Both the position numbers and the translations under genes were made by a program. The notes under the pieces are model-generated. The model saw only the letters and a program-made list of their open reading frames with translations, was not told the origin of the DNA and ran no database searches. From Pleomorphovibrio marinus (GTDB lineage: Bacteria > Bacteroidota > Bacteroidia > Cytophagales > Cyclobacteriaceae), in assembly GCF_003347495.1 (NCBI RefSeq), contig NZ_QCXY01000018.1:1-37098 (forward strand): a stretch of 37,098 bases of DNA, written 5' to 3'. Below, one piece after another: positions 15,863-24,385 of this stretch (position 1 is the first letter of the stretch; each line of letters starts with the position of its first letter).

Positions 15863-16080
15863 TCCTCACGGCTATTATTTACGTGCTGCTGAAAGTCACG
15901 ATACTGCTTCTCAGTTAGATGTAGCTTTCCACGAAGTGAGGACAAACCTGACCCTGCCTCATTTAATTTATCTTTGCTTTCAGAGGGTTTATGCTTTATT
16001 TTCTCCAGCCCCAAGTTTTTTATCAGCTCAAGAAAAAAAGCATATTTACTGTCAGGTATCTTTAGCGTAATTAGTTTCAT
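15844..16080 (-). CDS. Putative antitoxin of the VapBC-like module
   Basis: This 78-residue protein begins MKLITLKIPDSKYAFFLELI and ends HVNNSREEWNRRI. Its N-terminus resembles the short beta strand and helix of ribbon-helix-helix-like antitoxins (LKIPD-K-FFLELI). Its C-terminal helix would wrap the toxin. It overlaps the truncated vapC by 19 bp in the usual antitoxin-toxin order. The start codon is the terminal ATG of repeat copy e, which also supplies the leader. Confidence 0.7.
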   Translation of the reverse strand: MKLITLKIPDSKYAFFLELIKNLGLEKIKHKPSESKDKLNEAGSGLSSLRGKLHLTEKQYRDFQQHVNNSREEWNRRI

Positions 16081-16225
16081 ATGTTTGTAATTGTCTTTTC
16101 AGCGGTCATATAGCCTGCCCCAGCCTGCCCCGAACTCGCTTCGGGGGAATCTCGCAGTCTATAATCATCCCGTTGTGTGACGTGCTCGTCATGCCTGACT
16201 GCCGTCCAGGCAGGCTCGATTTCAT
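16078..16225 (-). repeat. Start-codon repeat element, copy e (long type)
   Basis: It extends from ATGAAATCGAGC (16225) to the antitoxin's ATG (16078-16080). Stem arms CATAT and ATATG lie at 16107-16111 and 16079-16083 with a 23-nt loop. This is the A/T version of the covarying pair. The TGACG/CGTCA and CCCCGAA/TTCGGGG hairpins are present. Confidence 0.87.
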
Positions 16226-16317
16226 AATAAATGAAGAAAAGAGCGTGTTGCTACCCTGCAAAAATACGAAAAACACCGGATTTCGTTCCCTGTAAATCCC
16301 AATTACCCTCCCCAAAC

Positions 16318-16372
16318 AAAAAACTCCCCCTCCCCCGAAACTCGCAGAGTTTCGGGGGAGGGGGAGTTTTTT
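16318..16372 (-). terminator. Bidirectional terminator downstream of ssrA (26-bp perfect stem)
   Basis: Bases 16318-16343 and 16347-16372 are perfect inverted repeats around the 3-nt centre GCA. A six-A run at the outer left gives a T-run on the minus strand and a six-T run on the plus strand. It ends 4 bp before the tmRNA 3' end. The stem top (CCCCGAAACTC/GAGTTTCGGGG) resembles the hairpin of the repeat family. Confidence 0.92.
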
Positions 16373-16375
16373 AAG

Positions 16376-16778
16376 TGGAGCTGGCGGGATTCGAACCCGC
16401 GTCCAGATAGGGAAACACCGTACCGTCTACATGCTTAGTCACCTGTTAGATTTTCGACTGCTGTTTGCTGGGTGACACACCGGACAGCAGCTTAGCCACT
16501 GGTCTTAGCCCTGCTTAGTAGCCTCACAGGGAGCGGCACTGTCTGATCGACACCCCAACTCCACCCGGACAGCGCGACGGATGGTGGGATGTGGCCGGGG
16601 AGCATCTATCGAAACTCAACCCTTTAAGCGTTATCTAAGTCCCCAAAGGGAAAGATTAGGCAGCCATGGCGTAATTAGATTCGCCAATTATGGTTCGTAT
16701 GAATCTTTCAAGGCCGTACATACTCCAGCCTGCATGCGAGCCCAGTCTTCACTCCTACTGTCAAAACCGGTCAGCCCC
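16376..16778 (-). ncRNA. ssrA: tmRNA (transfer-messenger RNA)
   Basis: The tmRNA rescues stalled ribosomes and tags their products for degradation. The 5' end GGGGCUGACCGGUUUUGACA and the 3' end GGGUUCGAAUCCCGCCAGCUCC are the tRNA-like halves. GGGGCUG pairs with CAGCUCC with one G-U pair. CCA is not encoded after the discriminator A. The tag frame at 16685-16656 reads GGC GAA TCT AAT TAC GCC ATG GCT GCC TAA, giving GESNYAMAA. The remaining sequence shows pseudoknot-like GC-rich blocks. About 403 nt is a normal length. A strong terminator follows and a Bacteroidetes-type promoter lies upstream. Confidence 0.96.
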
Positions 16779-16796
16779 ATATTCCAAAGAAGCCTA

Positions 16797-16830
16797 CAAA
16801 GATAACACAAATTTCGTTCCCTATGGACAA
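16797..16830 (-). promoter_or_regulatory. Probable ssrA promoter (Bacteroidetes TTG / TAnnTTTG type)
   Basis: On the minus strand TATCTTTG (16804-16797) matches the -7 consensus TAnnTTTG. TTG (16830-16828) lies 23 bp before it, within the range reported for Bacteroidetes. The -7 box is 18 bp before the mature tmRNA 5' end, which leaves a short leader for RNase P to remove. Confidence 0.5.
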
Positions 16831-16852
16831 TATATTTTTACCAATGCTTTGT

Positions 16853-17488
16853 TTAGACCTTCTGGCAATCTGACAAGGCCTTCATGAATAGCTCGGTAGG
16901 CTGTGCCCCACTGATGGCATATTTCTCGTCTATCACAAAAAATGGAACCGCAGTTACCCCTATCTGCCTGCCTTCGTAGAGATCAGCTTCCACTTTATCC
17001 CTGAAGGCGTCTTTTTCAGCCAAGAAATGCTGCAATACGGACTCTTCTATGCCCACTTCCGCCCCCAAGGCTTTCAGTACCTCTAAGTCTCCTATATTTT
17101 TGCCCTCCGTAAAATAAGCCTTGAACAGGCGTTCTTCCATCTCATTGGCCAGCCTTTTTTCTTTGGCCAGTTGGATAAGCCTATGGGCCTGAAGGGTATT
17201 TGCGTGCTTGGTGTCTTGCATGTTAAAGACCAAGCCCTCCTCCGCAGCAATACCAGTAACCCTGTCTGTCATTTCTAGGGTCTGTTCCATGGACCAGCCT
17301 TTTTTCCTGGAAAGGTATTCCAGACTGCTTCCACTCGTTTCCGCAGGTGCCTGGGGATCCAGCAAGAAGCTTTTCCATATCAGCTCCACCTCATTTTCGA
17401 GCCCCATTTCCCCAATGGCTTTTTCCAATCTTCGCTTGCCGATATAGCAAAAGGGACAAACCACGTCGGACCAGATTTCTATTTTCAT
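16853..17488 (-). CDS. DsbA-family oxidoreductase (FrnE-like)
   Basis: This is a 211-residue thioredoxin-fold protein with no signal peptide, hence cytoplasmic. The active-site motif is CPFC at residues 11-14 (WSDVVCPFCYIGKRRLEKAI). An alpha-helical insertion follows. The cis-proline loop is GVTAVPFFVIDEKYAISGAQ near the C-terminus. FrnE-like proteins are 2-hydroxychromene-isomerase/DsbA relatives linked to polyketide or oxidative-stress functions; the substrate here is unknown. The start MKIEIWSD is chosen because a longer frame to 17548 overlaps the preceding lipoprotein gene. Only one base separates that gene's stop from this ATG. Confidence 0.9.
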   Translation of the reverse strand: MKIEIWSDVVCPFCYIGKRRLEKAIGEMGLENEVELIWKSFLLDPQAPAETSGSSLEYLSRKKGWSMEQTLEMTDRVTGIAAEEGLVFNMQDTKHANTLQAHRLIQLAKEKRLANEMEERLFKAYFTEGKNIGDLEVLKALGAEVGIEESVLQHFLAEKDAFRDKVEADLYEGRQIGVTAVPFFVIDEKYAISGAQPTELFMKALSDCQKV

Positions 17489-17489
17489 G

Positions 17490-17933
17490 CTATTTTGTCC
17501 GGAAGGTTTCGCTTCTAAAGACGGTTTGGTCACCGGGGAACTGCACATCTGTGCTGTTTTCGGAGGTGACGAAAATCTGTGTGGGTTTAAAACCTATGGT
17601 CCTTTCAAAACTGGCTCTTCGGGTATTGGCCATCATGCCACTCCTGTTTTTCAATTCCCCTATATTTCTCACCCCTTGATTTTCGGTATTTATCCATACC
17701 ACATAGTGTTTTTTGGGAGGGGAAAGCTGTTCAGGCCGTACCAAGTGGTTGACATCCAGGGAAACCCTATAATCGCCATCATCCGTCTTCTTTACCTTGG
17801 CTTTAGGCTCTACCCCGGGAACCACTGCTGAGGGTGGGAAGCTGATCCTCTTTGAACAACTGGAGAACAACAGCATCGAAAAGATCAAGGTAGAAATACT
17901 CAGGTAAATAAATCTTCTTTTGTGAAATTGCAT
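17490..17933 (-). CDS. Small lipoprotein of unknown function
   Basis: A lipoprotein signal peptide ends LLFSSC with the lipidated Cys at residue 26, followed by a mature domain of about 120 residues. It contains repeated beta-like segments (DGDYRVSLDVNHLVRPEQL, KHYVVWINTENQGVRNIGEL). The protein is probably at the periplasmic face of a membrane. It is directly upstream of the FrnE-like gene, with a 1-bp gap, in one operon. The sequence HYVVWI-T--G-RNIGEL suggests an immunoglobulin-like or anti-sigma-associated fold, but I cannot name the family. Confidence 0.7.
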   Translation of the reverse strand: MQFHKRRFIYLSISTLIFSMLLFSSCSKRISFPPSAVVPGVEPKAKVKKTDDGDYRVSLDVNHLVRPEQLSPPKKHYVVWINTENQGVRNIGELKNRSGMMANTRRASFERTIGFKPTQIFVTSENSTDVQFPGDQTVFRSETFRTK

Positions 17934-18100
17934 GTTTTAAACTAATTTATACTTTAAAAGGCATCCAAATCTTTTGGAAATCCTTGTGTTTTTTTTCCCC
18001 TAAACTTTAAATTAACAAAAAACAGGCCATAAAGTTGCCGATTTATCACTAGTTTACGGTTGGGAAGGAGCCAAATTCCTTATTTTCAAGTAATAAATTC

Positions 18101-19492
18101 ATGAACCTATTAGCACAGCTTATTGGTATGCTATGCATATCCACCATGCAAAACGACTCAACAAATAGTAATGCTCTTTGGTCGGTAAGGCAACTTACCA
18201 GTATCGATCAACACCATGAATTAGACCATAACGATAACTTTTCTTTTGATGACCAATGGCTGGCCTTCGATGCCAGACCCCATCCAGATGGGATAGCCCA
18301 AAATACCAGCATAGGAAAGGTAAACGTGGCCACTGGGGAGACAAAAGTAATTTACCAGACTAAAAATGCTACCCGTTTTGGACCTGGAGTCGGGGCTGTA
18401 AGCTACCACCCCACACTTCCGCAGGTGATTTTTATCCATGGACCGGAAGCAGCCAATGAGGAATTTCCCTATGCAGGGCACAGAAGGGTGGGAGCCATAG
18501 TGGATGAAAACTCTGGGGAAATGGCCTATATGGATACCAGAAATATACTTCCCCCTTATATTCCTGGGGCTTTGCGGGGAGGTACACATAGACATCAGTG
18601 GAGTGCTGACGGCAATTGGATAGGTTTTACCTACAACGATGCTATCATGGTAGACTTGGAGAAGAAAACAGGAAAGAAGCAGGATCTCAGAACGGTGGGT
18701 GTTGCCCACAGGGAGGGGCCTAAGGTTGTAGTCCCAGAGGGTAGGGGGCAAATACAAGGCCATTGGTTTTCAGCCCTTTTGGTCCAAGTACATGCAGATC
18801 CCCAACCTGGCTCCGGAGAAATTGGCAAGGCCTACGGGGATTGGTGGGTAGGGGAAAAAGGTTATCCCACACCATCTGGGGGACAACAAAGGGCCAGAGC
18901 CTTTATGGGTGATTTGGTGAATTCAAAAGGTGAGACATTTACGGAGGTATTTATGGTGGATGTCCCTGATCGGCTTGACCAGGAAGGGGAATTTGGCCCG
19001 TTGGCAGGTACCGATACCAGCATGCCCGCTCCTTCCAAAGGTGCCTTGGTACATAGGCTTACCCATACAGAAGAAAGACATTACCCTGGAATTGCCACGG
19101 AGGTACGGCATTGGCTTACATCCTCTCCCTGTGGAACCTGGATAAGTTATTTGGCAAAGGACGAGAATGGAATTATTCAGGTATTCCTGGTTTCCACCAA
19201 AACCAAGGATTCTTTTCAAGCCACTCATCACGGTTCCCATGTGCAGGGCACTGTGCGGTGGCACCCATCCGGAGAAGCATTTGCCTATTTGCAGGATAAT
19301 AGCATCTTTTTGGCGGATTTTTCTTCTAATGGCAAGGCTGAAAACCATAGAAGGATCATCCCCAGGAGTCATGAGGCTCCTTTTTCCCTCTGCTGGTCAA
19401 GAAGCGGCGATATCCTGGCTTTTAACAGGTATGTGTCCACTTCCAAGGGTAGATGGATGCATATTTTTCTTGCCAGCCCTGAGGTTGAATAA
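18101..19492 (+). CDS. DUF3748 family protein (TolB-like beta-propeller)
   Basis: This 463-residue protein is related to E. coli YidR. Repeated propeller-blade motifs are visible: FSFDDQWLAFDARPHPDG, HRHQWSADGNWIGFTYND, ETFTEVFMVDVPDRL, LTSSPCGTWISYLAKDENG, VRWHPSGEAFAYLQDNSIF and LCWSRSGDILAFNRYV. A weak hydrophobic N-terminus (NLLAQLIGMLCIS) may be a signal peptide. The function of the family is unknown; the fold suggests binding of a sugar or peptide ligand. It stands alone on the plus strand between two minus-strand operons. Confidence 0.85.
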   Translation: MNLLAQLIGMLCISTMQNDSTNSNALWSVRQLTSIDQHHELDHNDNFSFDDQWLAFDARPHPDGIAQNTSIGKVNVATGETKVIYQTKNATRFGPGVGAVSYHPTLPQVIFIHGPEAANEEFPYAGHRRVGAIVDENSGEMAYMDTRNILPPYIPGALRGGTHRHQWSADGNWIGFTYNDAIMVDLEKKTGKKQDLRTVGVAHREGPKVVVPEGRGQIQGHWFSALLVQVHADPQPGSGEIGKAYGDWWVGEKGYPTPSGGQQRARAFMGDLVNSKGETFTEVFMVDVPDRLDQEGEFGPLAGTDTSMPAPSKGALVHRLTHTEERHYPGIATEVRHWLTSSPCGTWISYLAKDENGIIQVFLVSTKTKDSFQATHHGSHVQGTVRWHPSGEAFAYLQDNSIFLADFSSNGKAENHRRIIPRSHEAPFSLCWSRSGDILAFNRYVSTSKGRWMHIFLASPEVE

Positions 19493-19641
19493 GGCTTTGG
19501 AAATTCCTTTTAGGATAAGCGATAGTATGTTTTCAAGGGAATTGCGCAAATCCCAAATTTGGCAGCAGTAGTGGATAGGGGGTAGTTTTGATTACCAGGC
19601 GTTTTTTTAGGGACTAAAAGTCCCATACCCACGATAAAAAT

Positions 19642-20109
19642 CTAGTTTTTTAACTCATACCACTCAATTTCCCCCAAGGGAGGCTTGCGTCCCCTTTTTT
19701 TCGGGGCGTAGTTTTCGGCAAGGTAATCGAGGATGATGTCCTCATGTTCGCCTAGGTCCCAGAGGTTCTGGGTTTCCTGCATCCAGCGTATCATCTTTTT
19801 CCAGCCTTCCCGGTCAGCTGCATTTTGGGTGATGATCTTGGCAGAGTGGCAGGCTGTACAGTGCCCAATAACCAACTTCAATCCCTCCCCCTCTATCAGG
19901 CCTGTTTCAGCATGAATACCATTCTCAATCCTTCCCCCAATTTGTTCTTCAGGAATGGGAGCATCGGCATCCCTGAACCCATCTTCCCGTTGGGAAATTT
20001 CCTCTTCTTCAAAAAAGAACAATAACCCCAGGATCACTAATACGATGATCAGCAAGGCTATGAGTATTCCGGTGTTTCTTTTTACGTTTTTTCTGTTTTG
20101 TCTTATCAT
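19642..20109 (-). CDS. Membrane-anchored c-type cytochrome, sulfite-dehydrogenase-type partner
   Basis: This 155-residue protein has a charged N-terminus, one transmembrane helix at about 14-33 (GILIALLIIVLVILGLLFFF), an acidic linker, and a single haem-c motif CTACH at 84-88 (VIGHCTACHSAKIITQNAAD). The conserved tail GWKKMIRWMQETQNLWDL, with a candidate Met ligand, is typical of SorB-like or sulfite-cytochrome subunits. It would take electrons from the molybdenum enzyme encoded 2 bp upstream in the same operon and pass them to the respiratory chain in the periplasm. The pairing is strong evidence for role; the exact substrate is inferred. Confidence 0.88.
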   Translation of the reverse strand: MIRQNRKNVKRNTGILIALLIIVLVILGLLFFFEEEEISQREDGFRDADAPIPEEQIGGRIENGIHAETGLIEGEGLKLVIGHCTACHSAKIITQNAADREGWKKMIRWMQETQNLWDLGEHEDIILDYLAENYAPKKRGRKPPLGEIEWYELKN

Positions 20110-20111
20110 AG

Positions 20112-21347
20112 CTAGGTGACTTTAATGGCTATTCTATGGCAGGAATTGTTTATATACCCTTTTGGGTTCCACCCGGGAGTTAGCATGGGCTGTGCCGCCC
20201 CGGTATTATCGGTTGCCTTTACCCATATTTCATAATATCCCTTTTTCGGGAAGTCTATTTCGGCATCAAAGTGTTGCCATGCAAATCTGTTTTTTGGGGC
20301 TGCGGTACGGCAAGGTTTCCAGGATGCCCCGAAATCTATGGAATATTCCGTTTTAGAAATGCGCTCCTCGGCTGTCCAGGCATGCCCCCTGATGGGGAGT
20401 TTTTGACCCTCCTTGATCATGGCACCGATTTTTGGGTAGGTAATCAGGGACTTAACGGGCATTTTCTCTATGACACACATTTTCTCATTGGGTACCGAAG
20501 TGCCTGGTTCCACGGTCTCACAGGGAATGGAGTAGGAGGGTGGGGCCATTTTTTCGCCATCATGGATTTTGTCCCTGATTGAAAGGCCATTTATCCATTT
20601 ACCCGAAACAGATGCCGGAAAACCAGATGCAATTAGGCGAAGTGGGTGACCATGAACGAGGGGAATATCTTTACCGTTCATTTGAAAGGCAAGTATGGTT
20701 TCGTCCTCCATCGCTTTTTCTATGGGAATTCCCCTGGATATGGGTTCCTTGTTAGGATCCCTGCTTAAATGGGTGTCGGCTGCATGGTATCCTACATATA
20801 TGGCGTTTGCCTTTACTCCTACCTCATTCAGGAGGTCCCTTAACCTAATTCCGGTCCATTCCGCGCAAGAAACTGCACCTATGGTCCATTGGTTTCCATC
20901 CGCTGGAGGGAAATACTCCGCCCTACCATTTCCGCCACACTCCAAGACCAGCTGATAGGTGTGTTTGGGGAATTTCTCTTTTAACTCCTTCAGGCTATAC
21001 GTCTTTTCCTGATTTACCGCTTCACCCCGTATCGTCAATGACCAATTTTCCACATCAATGGATTCCGGTACCAAACCATTGTTCCGGATAAACATTTTAT
21101 CGTCTGGGGTTACCTTGTCATCTAGCAGATGGGCTTGTGCTTCCACATTCCAGGGTTGGTCGTTGAGGGTGACCATGTCGGGATGCTTACCAAAAAGGGA
21201 TTGGGGGTCCTTGGCCTCCAAGGCAATGGGAATATAGCCTCTGGGCAGGGCAAAGACAATATCTGCACCTAGCAGGGCTGCAAATCCGCTTATCCCTGCC
21301 TTTCTTAAGAATTTTCTTCTCTCTTGCCTTGACTGCTGCTTTTTCAT
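20112..21347 (-). CDS. Tat-exported sulfite oxidase-family molybdopterin oxidoreductase
   Basis: This periplasmic molybdenum-cofactor enzyme likely oxidises sulfite or a related sulfur compound and reduces the cytochrome encoded next. The twin-arginine signal is RRKFLRKAG at residues 10-18, then GFAALLGADIVFA. The Moco cysteine is C137 in LVLECGGNGR. The middle domain has AVSCAEWTGIRLRDLL and HGHPLRLIASGFPASVSGKW. A C-terminal Mo-co dimerisation domain spans about residues 290-410 (ISKTEYSIDFGASWKP). The start at 21347 is used, not 21368, because repeat copy f ends exactly on this ATG and the Tat signal follows. It is 411 aa long, normal for SorA-like proteins. Confidence 0.92.
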   Translation of the reverse strand: MKKQQSRQERRKFLRKAGISGFAALLGADIVFALPRGYIPIALEAKDPQSLFGKHPDMVTLNDQPWNVEAQAHLLDDKVTPDDKMFIRNNGLVPESIDVENWSLTIRGEAVNQEKTYSLKELKEKFPKHTYQLVLECGGNGRAEYFPPADGNQWTIGAVSCAEWTGIRLRDLLNEVGVKANAIYVGYHAADTHLSRDPNKEPISRGIPIEKAMEDETILAFQMNGKDIPLVHGHPLRLIASGFPASVSGKWINGLSIRDKIHDGEKMAPPSYSIPCETVEPGTSVPNEKMCVIEKMPVKSLITYPKIGAMIKEGQKLPIRGHAWTAEERISKTEYSIDFGASWKPCRTAAPKNRFAWQHFDAEIDFPKKGYYEIWVKATDNTGAAQPMLTPGWNPKGYINNSCHRIAIKVT

Positions 21348-21505
21348 GTGTTTATATTTTCTTTTCAACGGTCACATAGCCTGCCCCTGCCTGCCCCGAA
21401 CTTGCTTCGGGGAACTTGTTTCGGGGGAATCTCGCCATGATAATCATCCCTCCGTGCGTCGCTTGCGTCATGCCCTGACTGCCGTCAGGACAGGCTCGAT
21501 TTCAT
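21345..21505 (-). repeat. Start-codon repeat element, copy f (long type, extended palindrome)
   Basis: It runs from ATGAAATCGAGC (21505) to the oxidoreductase ATG. Stem arms CACAT and ATGTG lie at 21373-21377 and 21346-21350. The CCCGAA/TTCGGG hairpin region is duplicated (GAACTTG appears twice). The TGACG hairpin is replaced by TGCGTCGCTTGCGTCA, as in copy i. Confidence 0.86.
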
Positions 21506-21616
21506 GTTCAACTTAGTGATGACTATTTCTATTTTTGGGGAATAAAGTAGTGGAACTAAATTAGGATCGAATAAGGAGATAACAAATAACTTGGGGCAGA
21601 CGTTTTATCGTTTTTA

Positions 21617-22315
21617 TCAAAAAACATTGAAATAGGCATTCAGTTCACTTGACATAGTGGTCTTTTCCTGGAGGTCCTTGATGGCCAAGCCCTTTTCCAG
21701 AAGGACTATGCGGTCACAGATTTCTGTGACGTGGTTTAAGTCGTGGCTTGAAATCAAAAAGGTGACCATATTTGTAGCCTTTTCTTCGAGGATTAGTTTT
21801 TTGAGTCGGATTTGGGAGCTGGGGTCTAAATTCTCAAAGGGTTCGTCTAACAAAACAGCCTCTGGGTGGCCAAGCATGGCTGCAGCTATTCCCACTTTTT
21901 TGGAATTGCCCTTGGAAAGGTCCCGGATATATTTTTTTTTCCCCAATATTTCATCGTTAAAAAGCTCCTTAAATTTGTCCAAATGGACTTCCAGGTCTTG
22001 ATTTGACAGGCTATAAATTTTTTTTAGTGCATCAAAATACTCATCGGGAGTAAGATATGGAAGCAGCATGTGCTCATCCAAGTAGGCCCCCACCTTGCTT
22101 TTCCACTGTTCGGTTTTGCTCACATCCTCATCGTCAATCAGTACTTGGCCTTCTGTGGCCCTTACCATGTCTAGGATAATTCTGAAAAAGGTGGTTTTCC
22201 CTGCCCCATTATTGCCTACTAGCCCAAAGCATTCGGACTTGGGTATGGTGAGTTGGGGTATGTCCAAAACGGTGACGTCCTTATATATTTTTTTCAGCTT
22301 TTCTATTTTGATCAT
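21617..22315 (-). CDS. ABC transporter ATP-binding protein
   Basis: This is a 232-residue nucleotide-binding subunit. Walker A is GNNGAGKT at 34-41. The signature is an unusual LSKGN at 133-137 in place of LSGGQ. Walker B is VLLDEP at 154-159, and the switch His is H191 in ISSHD. The short size and the partner suggest an ABC-2-like exporter. The ATG overlaps the end of the membrane-subunit gene by 4 bp (ATGA), so translation is coupled. The substrate is unknown. Confidence 0.93.
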   Translation of the reverse strand: MIKIEKLKKIYKDVTVLDIPQLTIPKSECFGLVGNNGAGKTTFFRIILDMVRATEGQVLIDDEDVSKTEQWKSKVGAYLDEHMLLPYLTPDEYFDALKKIYSLSNQDLEVHLDKFKELFNDEILGKKKYIRDLSKGNSKKVGIAAAMLGHPEAVLLDEPFENLDPSSQIRLKKLILEEKATNMVTFLISSHDLNHVTEICDRIVLLEKGLAIKDLQEKTTMSSELNAYFNVF

Positions 22316-23799
22316 AACTCTTGTCTAAAAGAAGATGAGATTTCATACCTGTTTCTAAGTACTTTTTTTACGGATATATCAGAAAGTTTGGGAAAGGCAA
22401 TCAAGCCACCTAAACCCAGCAAGGCCAGGGCCAGCAGCCCGGCGTAATCACTTACCAAAATGGAGATTGGCAGGTAAATCAAATAAGGGATACCCAGTAT
22501 GGGAATGATCATTAGGAACTGTGCTATACCCACACCCTCGTAGTTGAAAATGGCCCCCTTGTTAAGGTCCATGGGCTTGGGTTTCCAAAGGGCAAAATAA
22601 ATAACCAAGTGAATGGTAATGCCCAGGTTAAAAAGGAAGGTGGCCAGATGAACCCAAAGCACTTCCCAGCCGAAAAAAACATAGGGCAGCGAAAGAAGGA
22701 AACAGGCCAGGGAAATACCCATGAAAAGCAGGTATTTTCCCTTTACTAGGGCTTCCAATCCTTTGCGCTGAAAAATAAAGAAATCAAACATGGAGCTGTT
22801 CCAACTTAAGAAAAGCTGGCCATACTGTAGGATAAAAATTCCAGTGACAAATATCCCCACAAAGATGTAAATATTGGCGATACCATCTACGGTTTGGTAC
22901 ATGGGGTTGGTGTAAAAAATCAAACCATAGAGAAGGAAAAACAGGCAAATAGTCAGGTAGGTCCTGCTTTTTTTGTGGCGCAGGATTAGCTTCCACTCGA
23001 GGCTGGCCATCTCTCCTGCCAAACCAAACTTGGAAAGAATACCAAAATTGGTGGAGTTTAAGGCGAATTGATCCTCCTCGCTTAGTTTTTCCAAGTAGGC
23101 ATTTTGCCGATAAAAAGCAAAACAAAGGAAATAGCTAAGGACCATTACCATGCTGAGTAGCACTACAGGAACAGCAGATTCCAGGGCAAATGTAAATATG
23201 GGCTCAAAAAACGCCCCTATATCCAACCAACCCAAATAGGTGCTGCCGGAACCTAACAGCAAAAGGCAGAAGATGACCAGGATTACCACAAAACTGTCTT
23301 CAAATCGCTGTTTGAACCAAAGCATCACCCAGTGTATGGTCCAGCTCGTGAGAAGTACCGAGCCCAGCCACACACCTGCGGAAACCGATCCATAAACTTC
23401 CGCAATTTCCATTATCGCAAAGGGGCCAAAAAGGAGCAGGGGAAGAATGGTAAGTGGGGAAATAAATGAGCTGACTAGGAGGTAATGGATAATTCCGGAC
23501 TTCGCCACAGGTAGGTGAAGGAAATGTTCCAATGAAAATACCGGCAGTTGTTGAATGAAATACCGATAAATAATTTCAAAAAGAAAAAAGAAAACCAGAT
23601 AGCTGTTCAAGAAAACAGTGTTGTCCGCAGGGCTGAAAAACTCAGAAATCAAGTAGTTGAGCGCCAATCCCATAAGCAGCAAATAGGCCAAAACCAATAA
23701 GCCCAAAAAAGCCAAAAATATCCCGATGGCAAGGCTTCTGGCAAATGAGGTGGAGCGTAACCTTTTTAGTAGTTCTAGCTGTATAAAGGTTTTGATCAT
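22312..23799 (-). CDS. DUF5687 family ABC-type membrane protein
   Basis: This 495-residue integral membrane protein has about twelve hydrophobic segments, for example SLAIGIFLAFLGLLVLAYLL, SYLVFFFLFEIIYRYFI and VVLLSMVMVLSYFLCFAFY. A conserved cytoplasmic block EMASLEWKLILRHKKSRTYL precedes the second half. This layout is that of DUF5687 proteins, which in Bacteroidetes sit next to a single ABC ATPase and act as its permease. It is encoded first in the operon and overlaps the ATPase gene by 4 bp. Transport direction and substrate are not evident. Confidence 0.85.
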   Translation of the reverse strand: MIKTFIQLELLKRLRSTSFARSLAIGIFLAFLGLLVLAYLLLMGLALNYLISEFFSPADNTVFLNSYLVFFFLFEIIYRYFIQQLPVFSLEHFLHLPVAKSGIIHYLLVSSFISPLTILPLLLFGPFAIMEIAEVYGSVSAGVWLGSVLLTSWTIHWVMLWFKQRFEDSFVVILVIFCLLLLGSGSTYLGWLDIGAFFEPIFTFALESAVPVVLLSMVMVLSYFLCFAFYRQNAYLEKLSEEDQFALNSTNFGILSKFGLAGEMASLEWKLILRHKKSRTYLTICLFFLLYGLIFYTNPMYQTVDGIANIYIFVGIFVTGIFILQYGQLFLSWNSSMFDFFIFQRKGLEALVKGKYLLFMGISLACFLLSLPYVFFGWEVLWVHLATFLFNLGITIHLVIYFALWKPKPMDLNKGAIFNYEGVGIAQFLMIIPILGIPYLIYLPISILVSDYAGLLALALLGLGGLIAFPKLSDISVKKVLRNRYEISSSFRQEL

Positions 23800-24072
23800 A
23801 AGGGTTGGTTATGGATGCGGCCAAATTTTCCGCTTTTGGATTTGTCTGAAAAATAAGAAAAAATTCCCAACAACCCTTGGGATGCAGACATTTGTATGGG
23901 TTTATTATTGGACTGGGCAGTTTTCCTATTACGCTCCTTTGATAAACTGTCCCTATTGGTTTCAGGTTCCTGTTATTAATAAACCTGACTCAAGGAATTA
24001 AAGAATAGGGGATTAAAATGGTCTTTCCACCACTTTCATTTCAGCCCCACGATGATTTCTCTCCACCCGGCC

Positions 24073-24284
24073 CTAATTTGAACTCAATAAGAAATTATAC
24101 CCCAATCCCCCAAATATGGTAAATTGATCTGCGGGATTATAACTCAATTTTCCACCTATTCCCCCATAGGGCAATCCGGCAACTATATCAAAAGCTGCTT
24201 GGTCCATGGCGGAACTTTTGTGCTGTGATTGTACGGGCACTGTGACTATCGTCGATAGAAAAATAACGATTAATAAATTTTCAC
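24073..24284 (-). pseudogene. Remnant of a small exported outer-membrane protein
   Basis: The minus-strand frame gives ENLLIVIFLSTIVTVPVQSQ (a signal peptide), then HKSSAMDQAAFDIVAGLPYG, GIGGKLSYNPADQFTIFGGL and GYNFLLSSN before TAG 24073-24075. The beginning suggests a lost base: GTG at 24284-24282 would give MKNLLIVIF if one more A were present. The DIVAG-PYGG-GGKLSYN and FGGLGYNF strands are like Bacteroidetes beta-barrel proteins. Only 69 codons remain, so the gene is both frameshifted at its start and truncated. Confidence 0.65.
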
Positions 24285-24385
24285 CCTAAAATAAGGTGCT
24301 TTTCAAACCAGGTTTTGGGAAGAAATAGACGAAAGAAAGGAACAGTTACCTCTTGTTGCAAACCAGATTTTTTTAAATTTACCGG

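Noticed and set aside
19610-19624. Hairpin GGGACT-AAA-AGTCCC between convergent genes
   Set aside because: The T-run lies before the stem on the plus strand and no T-run follows on either strand, so it does not fit a rho-independent terminator.
23899-23985. 9-bp inverted repeat GGTTTATTA / TAATAAACC, 69 bp apart
   Set aside because: Short, AT-rich and widely spaced; expected by chance in a region like this, with no transposon features between the arms.
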